This document shows, one piece after another, positions 1 to 8,065 of a DNA stretch of 63,092 nucleotides. Source of the stretch: Castellaniella sp044508625 (lineage in GTDB: Bacteria > Pseudomonadota > Gammaproteobacteria > Burkholderiales > Burkholderiaceae_B); the NCBI GenBank assembly GCA_044508625.1, contig JBIQHJ010000016.1, positions 1 through 63,092 on the forward strand. Reading direction: 5' to 3'. A model generated the notes under the pieces. The model was not told where the DNA came from. It did no database searches and worked only from the letters and a program-made list of their open reading frames with translations. A program made the position numbers and the translations under genes. The stretch's first letter is position 1. The number at the start of each line of letters is the position of its first letter.

Positions 1-63
1 AAACGCGACGCGAAGGACGGCAATGCGTGAGACGATGGGGGGAGGCGATGGGCGCGGCGTGGC

Positions 64-111
64 GTGGGAGGCTCGCCGGGGCGCAGCGTGGGGGACTCGC
101 CTCGGGGGCCC
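64..111. repeat. two degenerate 24-bp tandem units
   Basis: Two adjacent 24-base units (64-87 and 88-111) both begin GTGGG and share a CTCGCC core, but they are clearly diverged. No gene is visible in positions 1-151. Units of similar length starting TGGGA recur at 6330-6423. It may be chance in GC-rich DNA. Confidence 0.3.
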
Positions 112-151
112 AGCCGGAGCGGGGGCTTGAGACTCGGAACGACGCGGGGGC

Positions 152-688
152 CTAGTAGGACAGCGGCGAGCGCTCGTCCTGCAGGTACATGGGGTCGGGC
201 CCGGGGTGGAACCCGGTCACTCGCGCGCCGTCCTGGCCAAAGAACACGAACATCAGCGAATTCCAGACGCCGTCCTGGCGGTAGCGGTAGTTCCAGACGA
301 TCTGGCGCACCGAGGGCAGGCCCACGGTGTCGATTTGCGCCGGCGGGCCGAACTCGCAGCGCACCTGCTCGGGCGTCCACTCGCCCTCGGCCAGCACCTT
401 GAAATGCGCATCGGTCAGCACCGGCTCGATCCGCTCGACGCGGCCATCGGCGCTCAGATTCGAGCCCCAGGCGAATTGCCCGAAGGGCTGCTGCGACCAG
501 ATGGCGCGCGGCTTGCCCGCGCGCGAGGTGCAGGTGAGGGTGGGGGCGCCGAACTGCGCCTGGACCTGGTCCAGGGGCGTGTCCGGAGGCGTGGCCGCGA
601 TGTTGGCGCAGGCGCCCAGGGCCAGGCCCAATCCGGCGATCAGGGCGATGCGGATCGTGGAGCCGGGTCGAAACGAAAGGGTGGCCAT
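152..688 (-). CDS. putative outer-membrane lipoprotein
   Basis: A 178-residue protein with an N-terminal hydrophobic signal ending in a lipobox (L-G-A-C, Cys27), so it is probably lipidated and exported. After the signal two similar stretches are seen, each with a Q-V-x-x-x-F-G-x-P pattern (near residues 42-49 and 107-115). This recalls the beta-lactamase-inhibitor/BamE-like fold of small lipoproteins, here apparently twice. Two further Cys residues (53 and 110) could form a disulfide. It is transcribed away from the Ap4A phosphorylase gene. The function is unknown. The lipoprotein call is fairly sure; the BamE-like resemblance is only a pattern match by eye. Confidence 0.75.
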   Translation of the reverse strand: MATLSFRPGSTIRIALIAGLGLALGACANIAATPPDTPLDQVQAQFGAPTLTCTSRAGKPRAIWSQQPFGQFAWGSNLSADGRVERIEPVLTDAHFKVLAEGEWTPEQVRCEFGPPAQIDTVGLPSVRQIVWNYRYRQDGVWNSLMFVFFGQDGARVTGFHPGPDPMYLQDERSPLSY

Positions 689-1031
689 GGCGGGACCTCA
701 CTGTGTGGCGGCCGCGGCCGCCCTGGTGCCCGGGCGCGCCGCCGGCCTGCTGCATGCGTCCATCGGGCTGCGCCCATCCGCGCACCCATCGCATGCGTTC
801 ATCTGCATGGCTTCATCTTAGCGCACCTCGAGCCCTTCCGTTTTGACGAGCGAGCCGCCCTTCTCGGCGCGCAGGCCCCTCCTGTTTGGGGCGGCAAGCC
901 CCCTTTGGGCTGGGATCTCCTACAATCGGCGCAGGCCCGGCGGCGGCGCTGGGCAATGGCGGCGAGGCGCGCGTCGGCTCCGCGCCCTTCGCGGCGGCAT
1001 CCGCCGTGTCCCACGGTACAGGAGGGAATCC
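689..1031. other. divergent intergenic region
   Basis: The 343 bases between two divergent genes hold no convincing ORF. Short degenerate repeats around CATGCG and CCATC lie at 750-812. A -10-like TACAAT stands at 921-926, about 105 bases before the plus-strand gene, without a good -35. A strong AGGAGG Shine-Dalgarno at 1019-1024 fixes the ATG at 1032 for the downstream gene. Confidence 0.5.
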
Positions 1032-2111
1032 ATGGATTCGACGTTCATGCGCGCCGTGCGAGCGCGCACCGACGCCGCGATCGCCTCGGGCGATCTGCAG
1101 CCCATCGTCGCCGACCAAGTCGTGATTCACGACGCCGGCCTGCCGTTCACCGTGCGCTGGGTCGCGGGGCTGGCGGCCAAGGACGCCGCCAAGGCCGGCG
1201 GCGCATCCGGTGTCGCGTCTGGCGCCACATCCGGGTCTGCGTCCGGCAGCGCATCGGGCACATCATCCGGTGCCGCGTCTGGCTCCGCGTCCGATGCCTC
1301 GACCGGTGCCGCGTCCGGCACCGTATCCACCACATCCACCGCCGCGTCGACCGCATCCGGATCCAACGCCGCCCCCGCCACGATCCTGCCCGGCGGGCCG
1401 CGCAATCCGAACTTCAATCCCTTTCTCCCGCCCGATCCGGCCCTGACCGTGGGGCCGCTGGGCGAGCATCACAACGTCGTCCTCAACAAGTTTCCGGTGT
1501 GCCTCCATCACCTGGTGCTGGCGCGCCGCGAGTTCGCCGAGCAGCTCAGCCCGCTCGAGCACATCGATTTCCTCGTCCTGGCGGCGGTGATCTCCGATGC
1601 GGGCGGCCTGGGCTTCTACAACGGCGGCGCGGCGGCGGGCGCCAGCCAGCGGCACAAGCACGTGCAATGGATCCCGCAGGCCGAGGGCAACGCCTCCTTG
1701 CGGCATCTCGCCGCGGGCCTGCCGGCGGCCACCGCGCCAGGCGGCCTTGCGCGCCATCCGGGCCTGCCGATGCGCCATCGCTTCGTCCGCGTCGAGGCGG
1801 GACGGGGCTGCGATGCGGAGGCCGCCGCGCGATCCATGCACGAGGCCTTCGGCCGCGCCTGTGACGCGCTGGACCTGGCGCCGGACGGGGACGGCCTGCT
1901 GCCGCCGTGCAACATGCTGGTGGGCGATGGCTGGATGCTGGTGCTGCCGCGCAGCCGCGAGCATTTCGAGGGGGTCTCGCTCAACGCGCTGTCCTACGGC
2001 GGCACGGTCTACGTGCGCGATCCCGCCCAGATCGACGCCATCCGCGCCGCCGGGCCGCTCGAGGCCCTGGCGCGCGTGGGCGTTCCCGAACCGGCGACCG
2101 CGGGCGCCTGA
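1032..2111 (+). CDS. ATP adenylyltransferase / Ap4A phosphorylase family protein with low-complexity insert
   Basis: A 359-residue protein of the HIT superfamily, Ap4A phosphorylase II type. It would split diadenosine tetraphosphate with phosphate to ATP and ADP. The key motif is G-A-S-Q-R-H-K-H-V-Q with His208, His210 and Gln212; the middle His would be the nucleotidyl acceptor. The region with N-P-F-L-P-P-D and the C-terminal part also fit the family. The start at 1032 is chosen for the AGGAGG box 8 bases upstream; an upstream in-frame ATG at 843 would add 63 residues of non-conserved sequence. Residues 56-117 are an unusual Ala/Ser/Gly/Thr-rich insert with a four-residue period, built from a degenerate 12-base repeat. 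The family call is confident; the effect of the insert is unknown. Confidence 0.85.
   Translation: MDSTFMRAVRARTDAAIASGDLQPIVADQVVIHDAGLPFTVRWVAGLAAKDAAKAGGASGVASGATSGSASGSASGTSSGAASGSASDASTGAASGTVSTTSTAASTASGSNAAPATILPGGPRNPNFNPFLPPDPALTVGPLGEHHNVVLNKFPVCLHHLVLARREFAEQLSPLEHIDFLVLAAVISDAGGLGFYNGGAAAGASQRHKHVQWIPQAEGNASLRHLAAGLPAATAPGGLARHPGLPMRHRFVRVEAGRGCDAEAAARSMHEAFGRACDALDLAPDGDGLLPPCNMLVGDGWMLVLPRSREHFEGVSLNALSYGGTVYVRDPAQIDAIRAAGPLEALARVGVPEPATAGA
1198..1380 (+). repeat. degenerate 12-bp in-frame tandem repeat
   Basis: About ten copies of a 12-base unit near GC-A/G-TCCGG-Y-R-CC encode a four-residue period (x-A/S-S-G). The units vary strongly, so the array is old or under codon drift, unlike the perfect arrays at 30192 and 38603. 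The stretch is open in several frames on both strands, as expected for a 12-base period. It lies wholly inside the Ap4A phosphorylase-like gene. Confidence 0.75.
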
Positions 2112-2124
2112 GCCCCGTGGGGCG

Positions 2125-3354
2125 CTAGCCAAAAAACCAATAGCACACGCCGATCGAGGCCAGCACGCCGGCCAGGTCGGCCAGCAGCGCGCAGCCCACG
2201 GCGTGGCGCACGCGCTGCACGCCGACGGCTCCGAAATACACGGCCAGCACGTAGAAGGTGGTCTCGGTGCTGCCCTGCACGGTGGCGGCGAGCAGGGCGG
2301 GAAAGCTGTCCGGGCCGTAGTGCTGCATGGTCTCGATCATCAAGGCGCGCGCGGCGCTGCCCGAAAAGGGCTTGACCAGGGCCGTGGGCAGCGCGTCCAC
2401 GAACCGCGCATCCAGCCCCGCCGCATGCACCAGCCAGCGGATGCCGTCCAGCAGCACGTCCAGCGCGCCCGAGGCGCGCAGCACGCCGATGGCGCACAGC
2501 ATGGCCACCAGGTAGGGCAGCAGGCTTTTGCAGACCTCGAAGCCCTCCTTGGCGCCCTCGATGAACTGCTCGTAGACGGGAATGCGTTTCCAGGCGCCGG
2601 CCAGCAGGAAGGCGATGATCACGCCGAACAGCGTGAGATTGCCCAGCAGCGACGACAGGGCCGCCACCGCCGCGGCGCTCAGCGAAGCCAGCAGGGCCAT
2701 GAAGCCCCCCAGCACCAGCACCGTCGCCCCCAGCCACGCCAGCACCACCGGATCGCGCAGCCGCAGGCGCTGCATGAGGGCCACCGACAGGAAGCCCACC
2801 AGGGTGGAGGCCGAGGTGGCCAGCAGGATGGGCAGGAACACCAGCGTCGGATCGGGCGCGCCCTGCTGGGCCCGATACATGAAGATCGTCACCGGCAGCA
2901 GGGTCAGCGAGGAAGAATTCAGCACCAGGAACAGGATCTGCGCGTCGGTCGCGGTCCTGGGCTCGGGGTTGAGCGCCTGGAGCGCATGCATGGCGCGCAG
3001 GCCGATCGGCGTGGCGGCATTGTCCAGGCCCAGGCCGTTGGCGGCGAAGTTCAGCGTGATCAGGCCCAGCGCGGGATGCCCCGCGGGCACGCCGGGCATG
3101 AGGCGGCGAAACAGTGGCGCGAGCAGGCGGCCCAGCCGCTCCACCAGGCCGGCCGCCTCGGCGATCCGCAGAAAGCCCAGCCACAGCGTCAGCGTCCCGA
3201 ACAGGAGCAGCATGAGCTTGACGGACAGTTCCGCCATATCGAACAGGCTGGCGATCAGCCGCGAGAACACCGCGGCATCGCCCAGCGCGAGCCATTGGAA
3301 CAGCCCGGCAAGGGCCGCCACCAGAAAGAATCCAAGCCACAGAACGTTCAGCAT
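2125..3354 (-). CDS. nucleoside recognition (SpmA/SpmB-like fused) membrane protein
   Basis: A 409-residue polytopic inner-membrane protein. Two related halves resemble the spore maturation proteins SpmA and SpmB (nucleoside recognition or Gate domain): an N-terminal half with N-F-A-A-N-G-L-G-L-D-N-A-A-T-P, and a C-terminal half with K-P-F-S-G-S-A-A-R and Q-G-S-T-E-T-T-F-Y. These Asn/Gly/Ser-rich turns inside membrane segments are typical of the family. In non-spore-formers the SpmA and SpmB parts are often one protein, and the substrate is not known. It ends 14 bases from the convergent Ap4A phosphorylase gene. Its start has about 130 bases separating it from the lactate dehydrogenase gene upstream on the same strand. 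The family call is strong; the transport role is inference. Confidence 0.85.
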   Translation of the reverse strand: MLNVLWLGFFLVAALAGLFQWLALGDAAVFSRLIASLFDMAELSVKLMLLLFGTLTLWLGFLRIAEAAGLVERLGRLLAPLFRRLMPGVPAGHPALGLITLNFAANGLGLDNAATPIGLRAMHALQALNPEPRTATDAQILFLVLNSSSLTLLPVTIFMYRAQQGAPDPTLVFLPILLATSASTLVGFLSVALMQRLRLRDPVVLAWLGATVLVLGGFMALLASLSAAAVAALSSLLGNLTLFGVIIAFLLAGAWKRIPVYEQFIEGAKEGFEVCKSLLPYLVAMLCAIGVLRASGALDVLLDGIRWLVHAAGLDARFVDALPTALVKPFSGSAARALMIETMQHYGPDSFPALLAATVQGSTETTFYVLAVYFGAVGVQRVRHAVGCALLADLAGVLASIGVCYWFFG

Positions 3355-3487
3355 GCGGCAGTGTAGCGCGGCCTTTCCGTGCCGCGTGTGAATTGCGGAT
3401 GGCGGGGCGGCTCCAGCTTCTGTCCCTGACCTCCATCCCCTCCATTCCTGCCCGGGCGCCGAGATCCGGCCCAGGCCGCAAGCCCCA

Positions 3488-4648
3488 TCAATCGAACACC
3501 CCCGGGTTCAGCAGGATCGTCCGGTCCACGTCCTGGATCCGGGTGCGGCCGCAGAAGGCCATGGAGACGTCCAGCTCGTTGGCGATCAGCTCGAGGCAGC
3601 GCGTCACGCCGGCCTCGCCCATGGCGGCCAGCGCGTAGAGGAAGGCGCGGCCGATCATGACGCCGCGCGCGCCCAGGGCCAGCGCGCGGAGCACGTCCTG
3701 GCCGCCGCGCACGCCGCCGTCCATCAGCACCTCGATGTCCCCGCCCACCGCGTCGGCGATGGCGGGCAGGGCCGAGATCGAGGACGGCGCCCCGTCGAGC
3801 TGCCGGCCGCCGTGGTTCGAGACGACCAGCGCGTCGGCGCCGGCCGCCACCGCCAGGCGCGCGTCCTGCGCATCCATGATGCCCTTGACGATGAGCTTGC
3901 CGCCCCAGCGGTCCTTGATCCACGCGAGATCCCGCCAGTTGAGCGAGGCGTCGAATTGCTGCGCCGTCCAGGCGGCCAGCGAGCCCATGTCGGTCACGCC
4001 CTGGACGTGCCCGACGATGTTGCCGAAGGCGCGCCGCCGCGTGCCCAGCATGCCCAGGCACCAGCGCGGCCTGAGCGCCAGGTCGAGCAGGGTGGCCAGC
4101 GTGGGCTTGGGCGGCGCGGACAGGCCATTTTTGATGTCCTTGTGGCGCTGGCCCATCACCTGCAGGTCCAGGGTCACGACCAGGGCCGAGCAGCCCGCGG
4201 CCCGGGCGCGGTCGATCAGGCGGCCGATGAAGTCGCGGTCGCGCATCACGTAGAGCTGGAACCAGAAGGGCCGGCGGGCATGCGCGGCGACGTCCTCGAT
4301 CGAGCAGATGCTCATGGTCGAGAGCGTGAAGGGGACGCCGAAGCGCTCGGCGGCGCGCGCGGCCAGGATCTCGCCGTCAGCATGCAGCATGCCCGTCAGC
4401 CCCGTGGGCGCGAGGGCCACCGGCATGGCCGCGTCCTCGCCCAGCAGGGCCGCGCGCAGGCTGCGCTGGCCGATGTCCACGGCGACCCGCTGGCGGAACT
4501 TGAGCCTGCGGAGGTCGGCCTCGTTGGACCGGTAGGTGTCCTCGGTCCACGAGCCCGAATCCACATAGTCGTAGAACATGCGCGGCAGGCGGCGGCGCGC
4601 CGATGCGCGGAAGTCGGCGACGCAGGTCGTCTTGGCGAGGGCGGGCAA
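3488..4648 (-). CDS. lldD: FMN-dependent alpha-hydroxy-acid (L-lactate) dehydrogenase
   Basis: A 386-residue flavoprotein of the LldD/glycolate oxidase family, which oxidises L-lactate or a related 2-hydroxy acid and passes electrons to quinone at the inner membrane. The FMN TIM barrel is complete: Lys256, catalytic base His280 in S-N-H-G-G-R-Q-L-D-G, Arg283, and the phosphate loop M-D-G-G-V-R-G-G. The N-terminal M-F-Y-D-Y-V-D-S-G-S is typical of LldD. The start is taken as TTG at 4648 because CAGGAG sits 6 bases upstream and the family begins here; the longer reading to 4924 adds 92 unconserved residues. It could instead be a mandelate-type enzyme. A second, distant family member lies at 22118-23200. 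Confidence 0.85.
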   Translation of the reverse strand: MPALAKTTCVADFRASARRRLPRMFYDYVDSGSWTEDTYRSNEADLRRLKFRQRVAVDIGQRSLRAALLGEDAAMPVALAPTGLTGMLHADGEILAARAAERFGVPFTLSTMSICSIEDVAAHARRPFWFQLYVMRDRDFIGRLIDRARAAGCSALVVTLDLQVMGQRHKDIKNGLSAPPKPTLATLLDLALRPRWCLGMLGTRRRAFGNIVGHVQGVTDMGSLAAWTAQQFDASLNWRDLAWIKDRWGGKLIVKGIMDAQDARLAVAAGADALVVSNHGGRQLDGAPSSISALPAIADAVGGDIEVLMDGGVRGGQDVLRALALGARGVMIGRAFLYALAAMGEAGVTRCLELIANELDVSMAFCGRTRIQDVDRTILLNPGVFD

Positions 4649-5017
4649 GAGGTTCTCCTGGATGTGCCGCGGGGGCGGGGCAGGGGGGCATGGCCGAGCG
4701 GGCGCCGGCGAGCGATAATGATACGGCGCGATGGCATGCCAAGGGCGTGCGCCGGTTTCCGCGGCGGGGCTTTTCCGCTTTTCCGCCGCGACCCGGCGTC
4801 CAAGGGTAATCCCTAGTATGCGAAAATCGGCCCGGCGGGATTGTGGTTCAAACGCAACGACTGGGGCGGAAACTCGCGGATTTACATGGCTCGCCGTGGC
4901 GTTTGGACGGGATTTTTGATGCAATACCTACAACTTCCCATCGCGGAGTTAGAAGGAGCAGCAGCACAGGTAGTTGTTGGGCTGCTCTGATTTACTCAAT
5001 CTACGGAGATTTCTTAC
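4649..5017. other. divergent intergenic region lldD / porin
   Basis: The 369 bases hold no convincing gene. Upstream of lldD a minus-strand promoter candidate is listed separately. In the presumed porin leader GAGCAGC (4956-4962) and GCTGCTC (4981-4987) form a perfect 7-bp inverted repeat with an 18-base loop, a possible RNA hairpin just ahead of the ACGGAGAT ribosome-binding site (5002-5009). No clear promoter for the porin could be picked. Confidence 0.45.
4715..4742 (-). promoter_or_regulatory. candidate lldD promoter
   Basis: On the minus strand TTGGCA (4742-4737) is followed after 16 bases by CATTAT (4720-4715), about 67 bases upstream of the TTG start of lldD. The -35 matches 5 of 6 consensus bases and the -10 matches 4 of 6. 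Nothing shows a regulator site. Confidence 0.3.
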
Positions 5018-6139
5018 ATGAAAAAGACTCTGCTCGCTGCTGCTCTGATCGTCGGTTTCGCCGGCGTTGCTCAAGCAGAAACGTCCGTCACGATGTACGG
5101 TATCCTCGATACCGGCTACGGCTACTCGAACTTCAAGTACAGCAAGGACGGTATCAATGCCAAGCGCACGAGCTCCGGCCTGACCTCCGGCATCTTCAAC
5201 GGCAACCGCTGGGGCGTTCGCGGCTCCGAGGACCTGGGCGACGGCCTGCGCGCCATCTTCACCCTCGAGGCTGGTTTCGACATCAACACCGGTGCTCACC
5301 AGCAAGGTGACCGCTTCTTCGGCCGCCAAGCCTTCGTCGGTCTGGCCAGTGACAACTGGGGCAGCCTGACCATGGGCCGCCAGTACAACGTGGCCACGGG
5401 CTTCACCTACAACAACAACATGTCCGTCAGCATGGGCGATATGGACAAGGCCTTCGGCGGCCAGGGTCTGGGCAGCCGCATGGACAACTCGTTCAAGTAC
5501 GTGACCCCGAGCTTCTCCGGCTTCCAAGCCGGCGTGGCCTATGGCAACCCCAAGACCTCCGTCACCCGCGTTGATGGCACCGACGTCGGTTCCAGCGACC
5601 GCACCAACTGGGTGTCGACCGGCCTAAAGTACGCCAACGGCCCCCTGTCCGTCGGCGCCAGCTATGACCGCGCCACCGTGAACGGCGCCAACGCGCGCAA
5701 CGTCGACGACGCGATCACCAACTGGGCCATCAGCGGCGCCTACGACTTCGAAGTCGTCAAGCTGGCCCTGGCCTACGGCCAAGACCGTCATGGCAAGCTG
5801 GGCTGGGGTGAACTCGGCGGCGACACCGGCCTGGACAACGGCCTGTCCTCCGACGCCTACTTCCAGGACTTCAAGTCGAACAACTACTACGTCGGCCTGT
5901 CGGCTCCGGTCGGTACCGGCACGCTGGTCGCGTCGTGGTCCCGTTCGGACTCCAACCTGGACGACGCCGACAAGCTGGGCGACGATGCCAAGGCTCAGAA
6001 CATCTACCACCTGAACTACAGCTACCCGCTGTCCAAGCGCACCAAGGTGTACGCCTATGGTTCGTACGGTACGGGCATCGCCTACATCGACGGCCTGAAG
6101 GGTCGCGAAGCCGGTATCGGCCTGAACCACCAGTTCTGA
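5018..6139 (+). CDS. Gram-negative general porin
   Basis: A 373-residue outer-membrane porin of the betaproteobacterial Omp32/BP0840 type. It has a 20-residue signal peptide ending A-Q-A, then S-V-T-M-Y-G-I-L-D-T-G, the classic first strand. Features of the family are G-N-R-W-G-V-R-G-S-E-D-L-G and the terminal G-L-N-H-Q-F with a C-terminal Phe for Bam recognition. Such porins form 16-strand trimers for small, often anionic, solutes. Codon use is visibly more biased than its neighbours, as in highly expressed genes. It is followed by a strong intrinsic terminator and then the nuo operon, an arrangement also found in Bordetella. Pore specificity cannot be told from sequence. Confidence 0.93.
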   Translation: MKKTLLAAALIVGFAGVAQAETSVTMYGILDTGYGYSNFKYSKDGINAKRTSSGLTSGIFNGNRWGVRGSEDLGDGLRAIFTLEAGFDINTGAHQQGDRFFGRQAFVGLASDNWGSLTMGRQYNVATGFTYNNNMSVSMGDMDKAFGGQGLGSRMDNSFKYVTPSFSGFQAGVAYGNPKTSVTRVDGTDVGSSDRTNWVSTGLKYANGPLSVGASYDRATVNGANARNVDDAITNWAISGAYDFEVVKLALAYGQDRHGKLGWGELGGDTGLDNGLSSDAYFQDFKSNNYYVGLSAPVGTGTLVASWSRSDSNLDDADKLGDDAKAQNIYHLNYSYPLSKRTKVYAYGSYGTGIAYIDGLKGREAGIGLNHQF

Positions 6140-6227
6140 TCGCCACGCATGGGTCATCCCATGCCGCGAGGCCCGGCTCGCCGGGCCGCATGAACCAGGT
6201 TCGGGAACTCCGGTTCCGGAATGCAAG

Positions 6228-6254
6228 AAACCACCCCTCGGGGTGGTTTTTTGC
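6228..6254 (+). terminator. intrinsic terminator of the porin gene
   Basis: AAACCACCC and GGGTGGTTT form a strong stem with a CTCG loop, followed by a run of T (6247-6252), about 90 bases after the porin stop. This is a textbook Rho-independent terminator that separates the porin from nuo. Confidence 0.92.
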
Positions 6255-6329
6255 GTCTGGGCCCGCCGCAGGCCCGCTGCAGCGAGGGCCGCGCGCCCCG
6301 GGGCATGGCGCATGCGGGGCCGCGGCGCG

Positions 6330-6423
6330 TGGGACGGGGCAATCGCCCCGATGGGACGAAGGGAACCGCAGCCCGTGGGACGAAGGGCGCCCCGGCCCAT
6401 GGGGCGATGCATTCAGGTCCATG
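6330..6423. repeat. degenerate 22-24-bp tandem units between porin and nuoA
   Basis: Units starting TGGGAC or TGGGGC at 6330, 6352, 6376 and 6400 lie in tandem; the second and third share TGGGACGAAGGG exactly. The rest of the 413-base spacer 6140-6552 holds the porin terminator and the putative nuo promoter, and no gene. Confidence 0.5.
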
Positions 6424-6506
6424 CAAGGCGGTGCCGGTATGCTCGGAAAACCTTGATCCGGAATATGTTTCCGCACAGGGTTTTCCCGCTGAAAGGCCTT
6501 GTCGGA

Positions 6507-6516
6507 ATGATACAAT
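6507..6516 (+). promoter_or_regulatory. candidate nuo operon promoter (extended -10)
   Basis: AATGATACAAT contains an extended -10 (TGaTACAAT, with TACAAT at 6511-6516) 37 bases before nuoA. No good -35 lies at 16-18 bases, as is usual for extended -10 promoters. The next 20 bases are AT-rich against a GC-rich background. It is the only promoter-like site seen ahead of the operon. Confidence 0.5.
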
Positions 6517-6552
6517 CCCATAGTTTAATTTTTGCGAACAGGGGCCTTGCGC

Positions 6553-6912
6553 ATGAATCTGCAACAGTACTTTCCCGTGCTGCTTTTCATCATCGTGGCG
6601 ACCTTGATCGGCATGGCCCTGCTGGGGGCGGGGCGCCTGCTCGGGCCCCATAAGCCCGATGCCGAGAAGCTGTCCGTCTACGAGTGCGGCTTCGAGGCCT
6701 TCGGCGATTCGCGCATGAAATTCGACGTGCGCTACTACCTGGTCGCCATCCTGTTCATCATGTTCGACCTGGAAATCGCGTTCCTGTTTCCCTGGGCCAT
6801 GGCCAACGGGGCGGTGGGAATGGTCGGTTTCTGGGCGGTAATGGTATTCCTGGCCGTGCTGACGGTGGGCTTCATCTACGAGTGGCGCCGCGGCGCGCTG
6901 GACTGGGAATAA
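6553..6912 (+). CDS. nuoA: NADH-quinone oxidoreductase subunit A
   Basis: A 119-residue membrane subunit of respiratory complex I, which couples NADH oxidation to quinone reduction and proton pumping. Three membrane segments are visible. The loop Y-E-C-G-F-E-A-F-G-D-S-R-M-K-F-D-V-R-Y-Y carries the conserved Cys that borders the quinone site, followed by D-L-E-I-A-F-L-F-P-W. The start at 6553 (M-N-L-Q-Q-Y) fits the family; an upstream in-frame start at 6532 adds seven residues that are not conserved. It is the first gene of nuoA-N, with nuoB 15 bases downstream. Confidence 0.96.
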   Translation: MNLQQYFPVLLFIIVATLIGMALLGAGRLLGPHKPDAEKLSVYECGFEAFGDSRMKFDVRYYLVAILFIMFDLEIAFLFPWAMANGAVGMVGFWAVMVFLAVLTVGFIYEWRRGALDWE

Positions 6913-6927
6913 CCCGGGAGATCAATC

Positions 6928-7404
6928 ATGGCAATCGACGGCGTACTCAACGAAGGTTTCATCACCACCAGCGCGGACAAGTTCCTCAACTGGGCCAAGA
7001 CCGGCTCGCTGTGGCCCATGACCTTCGGCCTGGCCTGTTGCGCGGTGGAAATGATGCACGCGGGCGCGGCCCGCTACGACCTGGACCAGTTCGGCATCAT
7101 TTTCCGCCCCAGCCCGCGCCAGTCCGACCTGATGATCGTGGCCGGCACCCTGTGCAACAAGATGGCCCCGGCCCTGCGCAAGGTCTACGACCAGATGCCC
7201 GAGCCCCGCTGGGTCGTGTCCATGGGCTCGTGCGCCAATGGCGGCGGCTACTATCACTACTCCTATTCCGTGGTGCGCGGCTGCGACCGCATCGTCCCGG
7301 TCGACGTCTACGTGCCGGGCTGTCCGCCCACCGCCGAGGCCCTGGTCTACGGCTTGCTGCAGATGCAGAACAAGATCCGCCTGACCAACACCATCGCCCG
7401 CTAG
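6928..7404 (+). CDS. nuoB: NADH-quinone oxidoreductase subunit B
   Basis: A 158-residue peripheral subunit holding cluster N2, the last iron-sulfur centre before quinone in complex I. The four ligands are present: tandem Cys37-Cys38 in L-A-C-C-A-V-E-M, Cys102 in M-G-S-C-A-N-G-G, and Cys132 in P-G-C-P-P. The length and motifs match the bacterial family throughout. A GGGAG Shine-Dalgarno lies just before the start. It follows nuoA by 15 bases and precedes nuoC by 45. Confidence 0.97.
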   Translation: MAIDGVLNEGFITTSADKFLNWAKTGSLWPMTFGLACCAVEMMHAGAARYDLDQFGIIFRPSPRQSDLMIVAGTLCNKMAPALRKVYDQMPEPRWVVSMGSCANGGGYYHYSYSVVRGCDRIVPVDVYVPGCPPTAEALVYGLLQMQNKIRLTNTIAR

Positions 7405-7449
7405 GCCGGCGCCCGGCGCATCGCTGAACCCCTTTCCGACGACCTGCAT

Positions 7450-8064
7450 ATGACACGGCTACAGACTCTACACGACAACTTGCGCGAGGTCTTCGGCGCG
7501 GCGGCCGACCTGGTCGAGGCGCGCGGCGAATTGACGCTGCAGGTGCCCGCCAGCGCCTGGATCGACACCTGTCGCACGCTGCGCGACCACGCGCGGCTGC
7601 GCTTCGAAACCTGTGTCGACCTGTGTGGCATGGACTATTCGGCCTGGAAGGCCCCGACCCGCGCATCCGGCGCCGCCGAGCACCCGCGGCGCTTCGCGGT
7701 CGTGGTGCACCTGCTGTCGGTGAGCCACAACTGGCGGCTGCGCGTGCGCGTGTACGTGCCCGACGACGAGTTCCCGGTGCTGCGCTCGCTGGTCGACGTC
7801 TGGCCCGCGGTCAACTGGTACGAGCGCGAGGCCTTCGACCTGTTCGGCATCGTGTTCGAGGGCCATCCCGACCTGCGCCGCATCCTCACGGACTACGGCT
7901 TCATCGGCCACCCGTTCCGCAAGGATTTCCCGATCTCCGGCCACGTCGAGATGCGCTACGACGCCGAGCAAAAGCGCGTCATTTACCAACCGGTCACCAT
8001 CGAGCCGCGCGAGATCACCCCGCGCGTGGTGCGCGAGGATCACTTCGGAATAGAGCGGTACTGA
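7450..8064 (+). CDS. nuoC: NADH-quinone oxidoreductase subunit C
   Basis: A 204-residue 30-kDa-type subunit of the peripheral arm of complex I, binding NuoD and NuoB. The family signature is seen near residues 119-142: W-Y-E-R-E-A-F-D-L-F-G-I, then G-H-P-D-L-R-R-I-L-T-D-Y-G. NuoC and NuoD are separate here, unlike the fused NuoCD of Escherichia coli. Its stop is one base away from the nuoD start, so the two are probably translationally coupled. Confidence 0.96.
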   Translation: MTRLQTLHDNLREVFGAAADLVEARGELTLQVPASAWIDTCRTLRDHARLRFETCVDLCGMDYSAWKAPTRASGAAEHPRRFAVVVHLLSVSHNWRLRVRVYVPDDEFPVLRSLVDVWPAVNWYEREAFDLFGIVFEGHPDLRRILTDYGFIGHPFRKDFPISGHVEMRYDAEQKRVIYQPVTIEPREITPRVVREDHFGIERY

Positions 8065-8065
8065 C

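Noticed and set aside
206..1864. A 552-codon plus-strand frame through the lipoprotein and Ap4A genes
   Set aside because: It is Arg/Pro/His-rich with no domain. It overlaps a lipoprotein gene with a clear lipobox and the HIT-motif gene in another frame.
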